Assembly (NCBI GenBank): GCA_949346185.1
Contig: CASGVX010000015.1
Coordinates: forward strand, 1 to 15,021
Source of the DNA: an uncultured Lachnospiraceae bacterium
GTDB taxonomy: Bacteria > Bacillota > Clostridia > Lachnospirales > Lachnospiraceae
Reading direction: 5' to 3'
Length of the DNA: 15,021 nt
Numbering within the stretch: position 1 is the first letter of the stretch; the number at the start of each line of letters is the position of its first letter. The position numbers and the translations under genes were made by a program. The notes under the pieces are model-generated. The model saw only the letters and a list, made by a program, of their open reading frames with translations. It did not search any database and was not told the origin of the DNA. Shown one piece after another: positions 7,461-13,810 of the stretch.

Positions 7461-7531
7461 CAGGGGTGCCAGGAATCGAACCCGGCTCTGGAGTTTTGGA
7501 GACTCTTATTCTACCGATGAACTACACCCCT
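7461..7531 (-). tRNA. tRNA-Trp (anticodon CCA)
   Basis: This 71-base cloverleaf on the minus strand has acceptor arm AGGGGTG/CACCCCT with discriminator G. The D arm is GTTC/GAAT, the anticodon loop CTCCAAA carries CCA at 7499-7497, and the T stem is CCGGG/CCTGG with loop TTCGATT. The overall pattern matches Bacillus-type tRNA-Trp. The anticodon stem AGAGT/ACTCC leaves a mismatched A27-C43 at its base. The 3' CCA is not encoded. It has its own promoter and terminator. Confidence 0.95.
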
Positions 7532-7563
7532 ATAGGAATGCCGCATTTGTAAGCGACTAGTAA

Positions 7564-7592
7564 AGAATAGCATACTGTGTCGGATTTGTCAA
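7564..7592 (-). promoter_or_regulatory. Strong sigma-A-type promoter of tRNA-Trp
   Basis: On the minus strand a perfect -35 TTGACA (7592-7587) and a -10 TATTCT (7569-7564) are 17 bases apart. Transcription would start about 25 bases before the tRNA 5' end. Confidence 0.85.
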
Positions 7593-7826
7593 GGAAAAGA
7601 ACTCTTAATTTGAAAAATCTGAAATGGTATTTTTAATTCTCGTAATAATTGAATTCTACTTATACCACTTCCAAACTGCCTCTAGCGGGAGAAGATTTTA
7701 CTCTTGCAGGAGGCAGTATTTTTGTATTTAGGTGCTGAAAAAAGAGCATTTACTGTCATCTGTTGGTTTGCTTTAATAAGTATCTTCGTCTGCGGCAAGG
7801 GATTCAAAAGTCTGGATTGTCCGGCC
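7593..7826. other. Non-coding spacer with a terminator-like hairpin
   Basis: I see no credible gene here. Positions 7675-7682 (ACTGCCTC) pair perfectly with 7710-7717 (GAGGCAGT), with further weak pairing inside. The plus-strand side is followed by ATTTTT and the minus-strand side only by TTT. It may end the mRNA of the XRE gene at 7827, but the better U-run faces plus, where no upstream gene is known. Confidence 0.4.
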
Positions 7827-8057
7827 TCAGTTTTGGACTTTTTGCATTTCATCAGGATTTCCTTTGATATATTGGCAGATATCCTCAATTTCACAATCTA
7901 ATATTTCACAAAGACGATCGAGGGTAATAGTCTTTATCACTTTATTATTTCTTAGACGGTAAAGCTGTGCTTCATTCACATGGTAGTCTTTAATGAGAGA
8001 ATATTGCGAAATTCCCTTTTTCTTCATGGTTTCCCACAAACGGTCATATACAATCAT
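7827..8057 (-). CDS. Small Cro/CI (XRE)-family HTH regulator, downstream copy
   Basis: This 76-residue protein is almost entirely one helix-turn-helix domain of the short Cro/CI type. GISQYSLIKDYHVNEAQLYRLRNNK covers the turn and recognition helices, and DRLCEILDCEIEDICQYI is the typical C-terminal helix pair. It shares 48 of the first 65 residues with the next upstream gene (8185-8397), so the two are tandem duplicates. AAAGGAA lies six bases before the ATG. A degenerate copy of the palindromic operator lies about 58 bases upstream (8115-8134), at the same distance as in the sister gene. The protein probably binds DNA as a dimer and represses its own or the neighbouring promoter, which is inference from family and context. 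The C-terminal tail (GNPDEMQKVQN) differs from the sister copy. Confidence 0.88.
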   Translation of the reverse strand: MIVYDRLWETMKKKGISQYSLIKDYHVNEAQLYRLRNNKVIKTITLDRLCEILDCEIEDICQYIKGNPDEMQKVQN

Positions 8058-8114
8058 ATTCGTTCCTTTCTGGATGGTATATGGCTATTATTTCATGAAA
8101 TTCAGAAATATAAT

Positions 8115-8134
8115 ATTGTACGTGTGGGAACAAT
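8115..8134. promoter_or_regulatory. Degenerate operator copy upstream of the downstream XRE gene
   Basis: The sequence matches the perfect palindrome at 8456-8475 at 16 of 20 positions, keeping both outer arms (ATTGT and GAACAAT). It lies 341 bp from that site. The two gene starts are 340 bp apart, so operator and gene were duplicated together. Confidence 0.6.
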
Positions 8135-8138
8135 GCAT

Positions 8139-8189
8139 ATTATATAAAAATAAAGGTACATGCTTATTTGATAAACATATACCTTTATT
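8139..8189 (-). terminator. Possible terminator of the upstream XRE gene
   Basis: A perfect but AT-rich 10-bp stem (AATAAAGGTA 8149-8158 with TACCTTTATT 8180-8189, 21-base loop) overlaps the stop codon of the 8185 gene. On the minus strand it is followed by TTTATATAATA. Moderate evidence only. Confidence 0.4.
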
Positions 8190-8397
8190 CTTTGCCTTCT
8201 TCTTTAACATACTGACAAATATCTTCCACATTGCAGTCCAAGATATTGCATAGACGGTCAATAGTAACTGTCTTTATGACGCTGTTTTTCCTAAAGCGGT
8301 CTAACTGTGCTTCGTTTATGTTGTAGTCATGTATTAGGGAATATTGTGAGATACCCTTTTTTTCAATGGTTTTCCACAATCTATCATATATTATCAT
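8185..8397 (-). CDS. Small Cro/CI (XRE)-family HTH regulator, upstream copy
   Basis: This 70-residue single-domain helix-turn-helix protein is 74 percent identical over 65 residues to the copy at 7827-8057. The fold is the same: GISQYSLIHDYNINEAQLDRF is the helix-turn-helix, followed by DRLCNILDCNVEDICQYV. AAAGG lies upstream of the ATG. The differences fall in the recognition region (Asp and Phe for Tyr and Leu; Lys and Ser for Asn and Lys), so DNA preference may have shifted. Its start is 59 bases from a perfect 20-base palindrome that also sits in front of the divergent SymE-like gene. It is therefore well placed to control both directions. Role as antitoxin or as plain autorepressor is inference. 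Confidence 0.88.
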   Translation of the reverse strand: MIIYDRLWKTIEKKGISQYSLIHDYNINEAQLDRFRKNSVIKTVTIDRLCNILDCNVEDICQYVKEEGKE

Positions 8398-8454
8398 TAT
8401 TTCACACCTTTCTATTGAATTATTTTTATTATTGCATTAAAATGAGTAAAACCA

Positions 8455-8476
8455 TATTGTTCGTATACGAACAATA
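8455..8476. promoter_or_regulatory. Perfect 22-bp palindromic operator between the XRE and SymE-like genes
   Basis: ATTGTTCGTATACGAACAAT (8456-8475), plus one further paired base on each side, is a perfect palindrome in the divergent intergenic region. It is about 50 bases from the SymE-like start and 58 from the XRE start. Each half contains TTGTTC, usable as a -35 hexamer, so binding could block polymerase in both directions. I could not pick a matching -10 with normal spacing in either direction. Confidence 0.8.
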
Positions 8477-8525
8477 AGAACATATATTATGTTTTGATAG
8501 AATAGAAAGGAAGAGGTAAGGTGAT

Positions 8526-8915
8526 ATGTTCGATATTGAAAATTATGTCGCAATGCTTTTGGGGAATACGAGAAAGGCAGGTCTGTCTAATGCAGATGTG
8601 AAAGAGTTGTGTGATAACAAGTGGTTGTCTGGGATAGAGAAGTCTAATCAGAGCGAGCTTATGCTTAAAACTGAGAGGGGTGATGCGGAGCAGGAAACGG
8701 TAAAAGTAGTCAAAAAAACTAGTAGAAAAATGAAAGTGTATGGGAAATGGAATTATCGAAACAAATTCAATCCCACGATTATATTGGGAGGGGCGTGGTT
8801 GAAAGAGTGGGGATTTGAAATTGATTCGCCGATTGTGGTACAGTGCGAGGATGGTAAATTGACCATTATCAAAGAAGATATAGATGATCAGGCTGGGCAA
8901 GAAACTAAAACATAG
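8526..8915 (+). CDS. SymE-like toxin-domain protein with N-terminal extension
   Basis: Of 129 residues, the C-terminal part (about 68-118) matches the SymE toxin domain, an AbrB-like swapped-hairpin fold. It runs RKMKVYGKWNY, then FNPTIILGGAWLKEWGF, then EIDSPIVVQCEDGKLTII, parallel to the P-x-I-x-LKGQWLEAAGF...VDVKV-G-IVLT order of E. coli SymE. The first 65 residues are unlike SymE: a helical segment (MFDIENYVAMLLGNTRKAG) and a charged linker. SymE in E. coli is an SOS-induced toxin held down by the antisense RNA SymR; whether Clostridial homologues are toxic is unclear. GAGG/AAGG sites lie just before the ATG. The gene is divergent from the XRE pair and shares their palindromic operator. 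It could instead be an AbrB-type DNA-binding regulator. Confidence 0.75.
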   Translation: MFDIENYVAMLLGNTRKAGLSNADVKELCDNKWLSGIEKSNQSELMLKTERGDAEQETVKVVKKTSRKMKVYGKWNYRNKFNPTIILGGAWLKEWGFEIDSPIVVQCEDGKLTIIKEDIDDQAGQETKT

Positions 8916-8920
8916 CCCAG
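8893..8920 (+). terminator. Weak hairpin over the SymE-like stop codon
   Basis: CTGGGC (8893-8898) pairs with GCCCAG (8915-8920) across a 16-base loop, followed by GAGGTTTTG. The stem is short and the T-run weak, so termination is uncertain. Confidence 0.3.
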
Positions 8921-8941
8921 GAGGTTTTGTGAAAAATTAAG

Positions 8942-8970
8942 TTTCCAAAAGGCATTGTGTGATGTATAAT
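8942..8970 (+). promoter_or_regulatory. Promoter of the polysaccharide pyruvyl transferase gene
   Basis: -35 TTTCCA (8942-8947) and a perfect -10 TATAAT (8965-8970) are 17 bases apart. A start near 8977 would give a 5' leader of about 165 bases before the ATG at 9142. Confidence 0.65.
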
Positions 8971-8986
8971 AAAGACGGCGAAAAAA

Positions 8987-9072
8987 TGTGATACAAATGT
9001 CACAGTTAGTCAAAATAAAGTATTGTTTGAAGATGGTTCGCATACCCTATACGTAGATTGCGAATATAGGGG
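8987..9072 (+). promoter_or_regulatory. Structured 5' leader with interleaved, mutually exclusive hairpins
   Basis: Three complementary pairs lie in the leader. TGTGA (8987-8991) pairs with TCACA (9000-9004). TTCGCA (9037-9042) pairs with TGCGAA (9059-9064). CCCTATA (9045-9051) pairs with TATAGGG (9065-9071). The last two are interleaved in the order a-b-a'-b', so the two hairpins compete with each other. The third pair would mask an AGGGG that resembles a ribosome site. It does not match a riboswitch class I recognise. Confidence 0.4.
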
Positions 9073-9141
9073 AAATGGATAGCGGTGACTACATGGGAAG
9101 CCAGGGGGGATGGAAAGAAGGATGGAGGAAAAGGACAGAAT

Positions 9142-10455
9142 ATGAGAAAGGTGTTGATTCGAGCAGGGATGTCCCCTATGATTTATCATAGCCCTGCAGA
9201 GGTGCTGGGTTGCAATCTCATTGGCAATAATCTGGGAAATATGTTGTTTCCCTATAGTGTCAGTCGCTGTCTGATGACCGAGGATGTGGAGATTCATGCG
9301 CTGACGGTGCAGGAGAGATATTCAGAGGCGGCGTTGCGGAAGATAGACGAGAATTATGACTGTCTGGTACTGCCCTTTGCCAATGCGTTTCGGATTTCTT
9401 TTGTGAAGGAGTTGAAGATGGTTACCCGGTTAGTGAAGGGACTGCATATTCCCTGCATCGTGGTAGGAATTGGTGCCCAGGCAAATCTGGACAAGTTGCC
9501 TGAGAATGCAGAACTGGCTCAGGCGGCCAGAGAGTTTGTGGAGGCGATTCTGGAGAAATCTGCGAAAATTGGATTGCGGGGGGAGTTTACTGCCAGTTAT
9601 CTGGAGGGGCTGGGATTCCGGGCAGAACGGGATTTTACAGTAATCGGCTGTCCCTCTATGTATCTCTATGGCGGGAGATTGCCGGAGATGCAGGTAAAGC
9701 CATTGACGAAGGAGTCTCCGGTGAGTATCAATTCTAAGATTCAGCTGCCTCAGAAATTTCATGATTTCATGTATCGAAGCAGAAAAGCTTTGCCAGAATT
9801 TCATTATATTCCTCAAGTGATTCAGGAAATAAGCATGATGTATCAGGGGAAGGAGATGCCTAGGGATTTTGTTAAGAAATTGCCCAGTCGTTTTCCTGTT
9901 CGCTGGGATGATGAAATCTATGTCAGGGGAAAGAGTTATTTTTTCACGAACGTACCAGCATGGTTAAAATATCTTGGAGAGAAGGAATTTTCCTTTGGCA
10001 GTCGCATTCATGGGAATATTGCTGCGATTCTGGCGGGTACCCCGTGCTTTATCGTGGTTTCTGACCAGCGTATTCGGGAATTGGCAGAGTATCACCAGAT
10101 TCCCCATATCTTAATGGGAGATTTGACGAAAGAGACTTCCATATTCCAACTGCATGAGCAGGCTGATTTTGCCGGGATTGCAAGGGGGCATCAGGCGAGA
10201 TTCGGGCATTATCTGGATTTTCTTCATGAAAATGGCTTGGAGACTGTCTTTGATGGGGGGATATCGCCAGAGGTTACGCCCTTTGACAGGGAAATTGAGG
10301 AGGCTGGCTTTGAGATGGATGGACTTTTGCCTCTGGCATGTCTGGATAAGGGTGCGCAGAGAGAGAGATTGCGGGAGATGGGCAAGAGTAAGGTGCTCTG
10401 CCAGAAGGTGAGGAAATATCTGCGGAGGAAAAGAATAGGACTGGATATGGAGTGA
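9142..10455 (+). CDS. Polysaccharide pyruvyl transferase family protein
   Basis: The 437-residue protein shows the GT-B-like pattern of the pyruvyl transferase family. An N-terminal NNLGNMLFPYSVSR segment comes first, then strand-loop motifs PCIVVGIGAQAN, a central IGLRGEFTASYLEGLG, and the C-terminal SFGSRIHGNIAAILAGTPCFIV with the conserved His. Relatives (CsaB, WcaK, Pvg1) transfer pyruvate from phosphoenolpyruvate to sugars of cell-surface polymers. The acceptor here is unknown, and no glycan cluster surrounds it. I chose ATG 9142 because GGAGG and AAGG lie just upstream; an in-frame GTG at 9085 would add 19 low-complexity residues (TTWEARGDGKKDGGKGQN). The protein is longer at the C-terminus than the core family. 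The stop TGA (10453-10455) is the first three bases of a partial duplicate of the gene's own 3' region. Confidence 0.88.
   Translation: MRKVLIRAGMSPMIYHSPAEVLGCNLIGNNLGNMLFPYSVSRCLMTEDVEIHALTVQERYSEAALRKIDENYDCLVLPFANAFRISFVKELKMVTRLVKGLHIPCIVVGIGAQANLDKLPENAELAQAAREFVEAILEKSAKIGLRGEFTASYLEGLGFRAERDFTVIGCPSMYLYGGRLPEMQVKPLTKESPVSINSKIQLPQKFHDFMYRSRKALPEFHYIPQVIQEISMMYQGKEMPRDFVKKLPSRFPVRWDDEIYVRGKSYFFTNVPAWLKYLGEKEFSFGSRIHGNIAAILAGTPCFIVVSDQRIRELAEYHQIPHILMGDLTKETSIFQLHEQADFAGIARGHQARFGHYLDFLHENGLETVFDGGISPEVTPFDREIEEAGFEMDGLLPLACLDKGAQRERLREMGKSKVLCQKVRKYLRRKRIGLDME
10164..10348 (+). repeat. Source copy of the direct repeat inside the pyruvyl transferase gene
   Basis: This coding segment (from DFAGIA to LLPLACLD) is the intact member of a direct repeat pair with 10453-10636. 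The repeat can serve as a substrate for further recombination. Confidence 0.8.
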
Positions 10456-10649
10456 TTTTGCCGGGATTGCGACAGGGCATCAGGCGAGATTCGGACATTG
10501 TCTGGATTTTCTTCATGAAAATGGCTTGGAGACTGTCTTTGACAAGGAGATATGCCGAAGGATATGCCCTTTGACAGAAAGATAGATGCGGCTAGCCTTG
10601 AGATGGATGGGCTATTGCCTTTGGCATGTCTGGATGAGCAGGCGTAGCA
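10453..10649 (+). pseudogene. Decayed partial duplicate of the pyruvyl transferase 3' region
   Basis: Positions 10453-10636 repeat 10164-10348 of the upstream gene (289 bp offset), with a 42-base identical run (from TCTGGATTTTCTTC to GACTGTCTTTGA) and scattered substitutions. One base is missing near 10558, which shifts the frame and creates an early TAG at about 10583. In the original frame the copy would end LLPLACLDEQA then TAG at 10647-10649. There is no start codon or ribosome site for it, so it is a remnant, not a gene. Confidence 0.85.
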
Positions 10650-10693
10650 TGCTAAAATATGAAATAATGTTTGAAAGTAGAGAGGAGAATAAA

Positions 10694-11026
10694 ATGAACA
10701 GTCGAAAATCTCTGTACGATGTGGCATCCTTCTATGACAAGAAGGCAAAACTGAAAGCAAGTTATGAAGGGATGCGCTACCAAGTGGAACAGGTGGCAGA
10801 GGGGGAGGAGAAGAGATTGCGGGCCACGGTGTGGCCGGAGCCCTTTTGCTTCGAGAAGACATCGGAGGAGCAGAAAGAGGCGAAGGAATTTGCCTATGCG
10901 GAGGAGGGGCTGGATCAGGCATACCAATGGCTCTGCGATAAATATCAGGAGGAGAAGTCCCGATGGGAGCATGCCAGGGACTATCCGCTGGAAGGACTGT
11001 TTTCTAAAGGGAAAGAAAACGGATAG
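10694..11026 (+). CDS. Uncharacterised 110-residue charged protein
   Basis: I do not recognise a family. The protein is soluble-looking, rich in Lys, Glu and aromatic residues, with long likely helices (SLYDVASFYDKKAKLKASYEG; EEQKEAKEFAYAEEGLDQAYQWL), and has one Cys. There is no signal peptide or membrane segment. The ATG at 10694 has GAGGAGA eight bases upstream. The same frame is open back to an ATG at 10586, but that part reads the decayed repeat in the wrong frame and is excluded. It is followed after 52 bases by the small Cys-rich gene. All genes from 9142 to 13165 lie on the same strand, so cotranscription is possible. Confidence 0.72.
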   Translation: MNSRKSLYDVASFYDKKAKLKASYEGMRYQVEQVAEGEEKRLRATVWPEPFCFEKTSEEQKEAKEFAYAEEGLDQAYQWLCDKYQEEKSRWEHARDYPLEGLFSKGKENG

Positions 11027-11078
11027 ATTGTTTCAATGAAAGAGGGGCTTGCAATAGCTGCCGGGAGAGAGGAGAAGT

Positions 11079-11309
11079 ATGGGAAAATTATGGCTGGAGG
11101 AAGGCTATTGCCCGAAAGACAGTTACCAGTGCCTGATGCCCGTGGAGTATGAGGCTGTGGAGTCCGGGGGAGTGGTCAAGGAGTACAGGAAAGTACGGAT
11201 GGCATGTCGCCATGTGAAGGATGGGGGATGCGAGCAGCAGGAGAAATGTCCATTTTTTGAGACAGCGCCCAGCATATTGGATAAAAATGCCAACTGGTAT
11301 GAGCCATAG
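11079..11309 (+). CDS. Uncharacterised 76-residue Cys-containing protein
   Basis: I do not recognise a family. The protein has five cysteines: one in EEGYCPKDSYQC (two with the second C) and three in MACRHVKDGGCEQQEKCPFFE. The C-x7-C-x5-C spacing could bind zinc or an iron-sulfur cluster, which is inference. GAGAGGAGA lies just before the ATG. It precedes the radical SAM gene by 83 bases on the same strand. It could be an accessory protein or, less likely, a substrate of that enzyme. It has no leader-peptide or Gly-Gly cleavage pattern. Confidence 0.75.
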   Translation: MGKLWLEEGYCPKDSYQCLMPVEYEAVESGGVVKEYRKVRMACRHVKDGGCEQQEKCPFFETAPSILDKNANWYEP

Positions 11310-11392
11310 TTAGATTATGGCTGGAGAATGGCAGGGGGATGCTCTTTTCCCTTTTGTCCATGAAGGGCGGCGCATAGAAGGAGGTAATTTGC

Positions 11393-13165
11393 ATGAAAGC
11401 ATTGCTTGTGGCGTTAAACGCCAAGTACATCCATTCAAATCTGGGAATCTATTGCCTGTATGCCTATAGCAGAAAACAAGGGATTCCCTCGGAAGAATTG
11501 ATATTCCGGGAATTTACCATCAATCAGAATAGAGAGTCCATCATTGAAAATATTTATGAGGAAAAGCCGGATATCATCGGCTTTTCTTGCTATATTTGGA
11601 ACATAGAGGAGATGAGGGGCATTGCCCGAGAGGTGAAAATGATATTGCCCCAAGCAGATATCTGGTTTGGTGGTCCCGAGGTGAGTTGCGAAGGGGAGCG
11701 AGTGCTAAAGGAAAATCCCTGGATTACGGGGGTGATGGTGGGGGCGGGAGAACGTTCCTTTTATGAAATTCTGTCAGGGCATCGGCAGGGGAATAGGGAT
11801 TGGCGGCGTATTCCGGGTCTGGTGGTGCGCGAGGGGGATGGCAGTTGCAGGACGCCGGACGGGACTCCTCTTTCTATGGATGAAATACCTTTCGTATATG
11901 ACTATATCCCTGAAATGGAGCACCGCATCCTTTATTATGAGAGCAGCCGGGGGTGTCCTTATGGGTGCAGTTATTGCCTGTCTTCGGTAAGCCCCGGAGT
12001 GTGCTTTCGCAGCATGGAACTGGTGGAGCAGGAACTGCAATATTTCCTAGATCGGCGGGTTCCTCAGGTGAAGTTTGTGGACAGGACTTTTAATTGCAAT
12101 CCGGAGCATGCCATGGGGATATGGCGGTATCTCCATGAGCACGACAATGGGGTGACTAATTTCCATTTTGAATTATCAGCGGATCTCCTCACCCGGGAGG
12201 AAATCCATTATATGGCAAAGCTTCGCCCGGGGCTGGCGCAGTTTGAAATCGGGGTGCAGAGTACTCACAGGGAGACTGTCCAAGCCATTCATCGGCGGAT
12301 GGATTGGGAGAGATTGAAAAGTCATGTGGTACAGATGGGGCGGGTGGGAAATATCCACCAGCATCTGGATTTGATCGCGGGGTTGCCCTATGAGGATTTC
12401 CGGACTTTTCGTCGGTCTTTCTGTGATGTATATGCCCTCAGGCCGGATCAGCTGCAGCTGGGATTTCTAAAAGTATTAAAGGGTTCTCCCATGGAGGAAC
12501 AGGCGAAAGAATTTGGCATGATATACCAGCCGCAGCCTCCCTATGAGGTGCTTGGCACGAAATGGATATCCTATGGGGAACTGCGACGGCTGAAATGGGT
12601 GGAGGATATGGTGGAGCGGTATTATAATAGCATGCAATTTATGGCCTCGGTAGAGTATCTGGTGCCATTTTTTGAGGATGCCTTTGCATTTTATGATTTG
12701 CTGGGGTCATTTTACAAGGAGAGAGGTTATGGCCAGAGGCAGCAATCCAGAATGCAAAATTATGATAACTTGCTGGAATTTGTGCAATATTATATAGAAG
12801 GAAGTCCGAATTGCGGAATAGAGGTGGAAGCAGTGCGGGAACTGCTGGTGTTTGACTTGTATGCCAGGGAGAATCTGAAGGCAGAGCCGCTGGGACTGAT
12901 GACGGAGTTTCAGAAATCTGTGGATAGGGGAGAATGTAGAGCCTTTTATCAGGATGACAGGGCGATGGGGCGGTATCTCCCGAAATATGGAGAGGTTCCA
13001 TGGAAGCAAAAGATGCGCATGACGCATCTGGGATGGTTTTCTTATGACATCCTTGGCTTTTTGGAGCATCATCACTGGCAAAGGAAGCGGTGCGCCATAT
13101 TATTTGATTATGCTAAGAGGAATCCCCTGAATCATCAGGCGTTCTGCCAGAAGGTGGAGATATGA
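11393..13165 (+). CDS. B12-binding domain radical SAM protein with C-terminal DUF4080
   Basis: This 590-residue protein has three parts. An N-terminal cobalamin-binding-like Rossmann domain (about 1-130) includes KPDIIGFSCYIWN and WFGGPEVS. A radical SAM barrel (about 175-390) carries the [4Fe-4S] motif ESSRGCPYGCSYCLSS at Cys188, Cys192 and Cys195, plus FEIGVQSTHRETV and DLIAGLPYED typical of B12-radical SAM methylthiotransferase-like enzymes. A C-terminal DUF4080 region makes up the rest. Such proteins use S-adenosylmethionine and reduced iron-sulfur chemistry, often for methylation or rearrangement; the substrate of this subfamily is unknown to me. The cobalamin-domain DxHxxG motif is not evident, so base-off B12 binding is uncertain. 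A strong AAGGAGG site precedes the ATG. It converges with the gene at 13199 with a 33-base gap and no visible terminator. Confidence 0.92.
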   Translation: MKALLVALNAKYIHSNLGIYCLYAYSRKQGIPSEELIFREFTINQNRESIIENIYEEKPDIIGFSCYIWNIEEMRGIAREVKMILPQADIWFGGPEVSCEGERVLKENPWITGVMVGAGERSFYEILSGHRQGNRDWRRIPGLVVREGDGSCRTPDGTPLSMDEIPFVYDYIPEMEHRILYYESSRGCPYGCSYCLSSVSPGVCFRSMELVEQELQYFLDRRVPQVKFVDRTFNCNPEHAMGIWRYLHEHDNGVTNFHFELSADLLTREEIHYMAKLRPGLAQFEIGVQSTHRETVQAIHRRMDWERLKSHVVQMGRVGNIHQHLDLIAGLPYEDFRTFRRSFCDVYALRPDQLQLGFLKVLKGSPMEEQAKEFGMIYQPQPPYEVLGTKWISYGELRRLKWVEDMVERYYNSMQFMASVEYLVPFFEDAFAFYDLLGSFYKERGYGQRQQSRMQNYDNLLEFVQYYIEGSPNCGIEVEAVRELLVFDLYARENLKAEPLGLMTEFQKSVDRGECRAFYQDDRAMGRYLPKYGEVPWKQKMRMTHLGWFSYDILGFLEHHHWQRKRCAILFDYAKRNPLNHQAFCQKVEI

Positions 13166-13198
13166 CGAGGGCTCGGGGGCTGTCAGCAGGTCAGTACG

Positions 13199-13810
13199 CT
13201 AGTATTCCAGTTTTGTTAGTTTTAGTTTCTTTAACATGGAATCTTTCAAAGGGAAATCGGAGGCATCCACTAGGGAGATTAGCTCGTCTACTTTTTCCCA
13301 GTTATGTTCCCTGGCATAGATTTCCCCCAAGGTGGTGTAGACGGCAGAGATATCGCTGCCGATTTTTATGGAGTATTCCATAACGGCCTTGGTGCGGGCG
13401 TAATCCTTCTTTTGATAAAGGTAGGCGCCCCACTGGCTGAGGGCGCGGATAAAGTACATGAAGTTCTGATCCCAATCCGTCAGTTCGTCAAGGTTTCCTG
13501 CGCCGTACTGTTCTTTTAAGTCCGTGTTGGAGTAGCCCGTGAGATTGAGCATTTTGGCGGAGGCGCATTCCCGTACCTTGTGGGAAAGTTCCGCTTCCTG
13601 TTCGTCAGGGCTTTGGGAGAATGGCAGAGCGTCCAAATCCACGGTCAGCAGTTCCAGATGGGAGATATCCCTCTTCCGGGCAAAGTTGGCATGGCGCTCC
13701 CGCTCCCAGAAGGCGGCATCCGCTTCGGAAATTGTAGAATTATTTCGTTTCATCTTGACGCGAAACCATATTATGAATACAATAAAAGTTACGAGAAAGA
13801 GTGGGATCAT
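13199..13810 (-). CDS. Membrane-anchored TPR-like protein, unknown function
   Basis: The 203-residue protein has an N-terminal membrane anchor (about residues 2-17, IPLFLVTFIVFIIWF) followed by a positively charged stretch (RVKMKR), so the bulk is probably cytosolic. The C-terminal third (about 120-195) shows two helix-turn-helix repeats of TPR type (WGAYLYQKKDYARTKAVMEY; AVYTTLGEIYAREHNWEKVDE). This suggests protein-protein contacts, but no specific family is recognised. I chose ATG 13810 because AAAGGAG lies six bases upstream; the open frame runs back to 13846 without a site. It is transcribed toward the radical SAM gene and divergent from the 33-residue membrane peptide gene. Confidence 0.8.
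   Translation of the reverse strand: MIPLFLVTFIVFIIWFRVKMKRNNSTISEADAAFWERERHANFARKRDISHLELLTVDLDALPFSQSPDEQEAELSHKVRECASAKMLNLTGYSNTDLKEQYGAGNLDELTDWDQNFMYFIRALSQWGAYLYQKKDYARTKAVMEYSIKIGSDISAVYTTLGEIYAREHNWEKVDELISLVDASDFPLKDSMLKKLKLTKLEY

Noticed and set aside
7682..7894. Short open frames on both strands near the XRE gene
   Set aside because: They cover a hairpin and the end of the XRE gene, have no ribosome site and no domain.
8455..8476. SOS (LexA) box
   Set aside because: The Gram-positive SOS box is CGAAC-N4-GTTCG; here the half-sites are in the opposite order (GTTCG...CGAAC), so LexA control is not supported even though E. coli SymE is SOS-regulated.
9037..9071. Classical H-type pseudoknot
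   Set aside because: The pairing order a-b-a'-b' fits, but there is no base between a' and b' to cross the first stem, so simultaneous full pairing is sterically unlikely; competing hairpins explain it better.
9075..9191. Short upstream ORF beginning ATGGATAGC that overlaps the pyruvyl transferase start
   Set aside because: The AGGGG lies only a couple of bases before the ATG and the codons are those of the overlapping gene in another frame; no support for translation.
10586..10693. N-terminal extension of the 110-residue protein
   Set aside because: It reads the decayed pyruvyl transferase duplicate in a wrong frame; the good ribosome site is at ATG 10694.
10224..10922. 232-codon open frame on the minus strand across the repeat pair
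   Set aside because: It stays open because the reverse frame of both repeat copies lacks stops; low-complexity Ser/Pro-rich product, no ribosome site.
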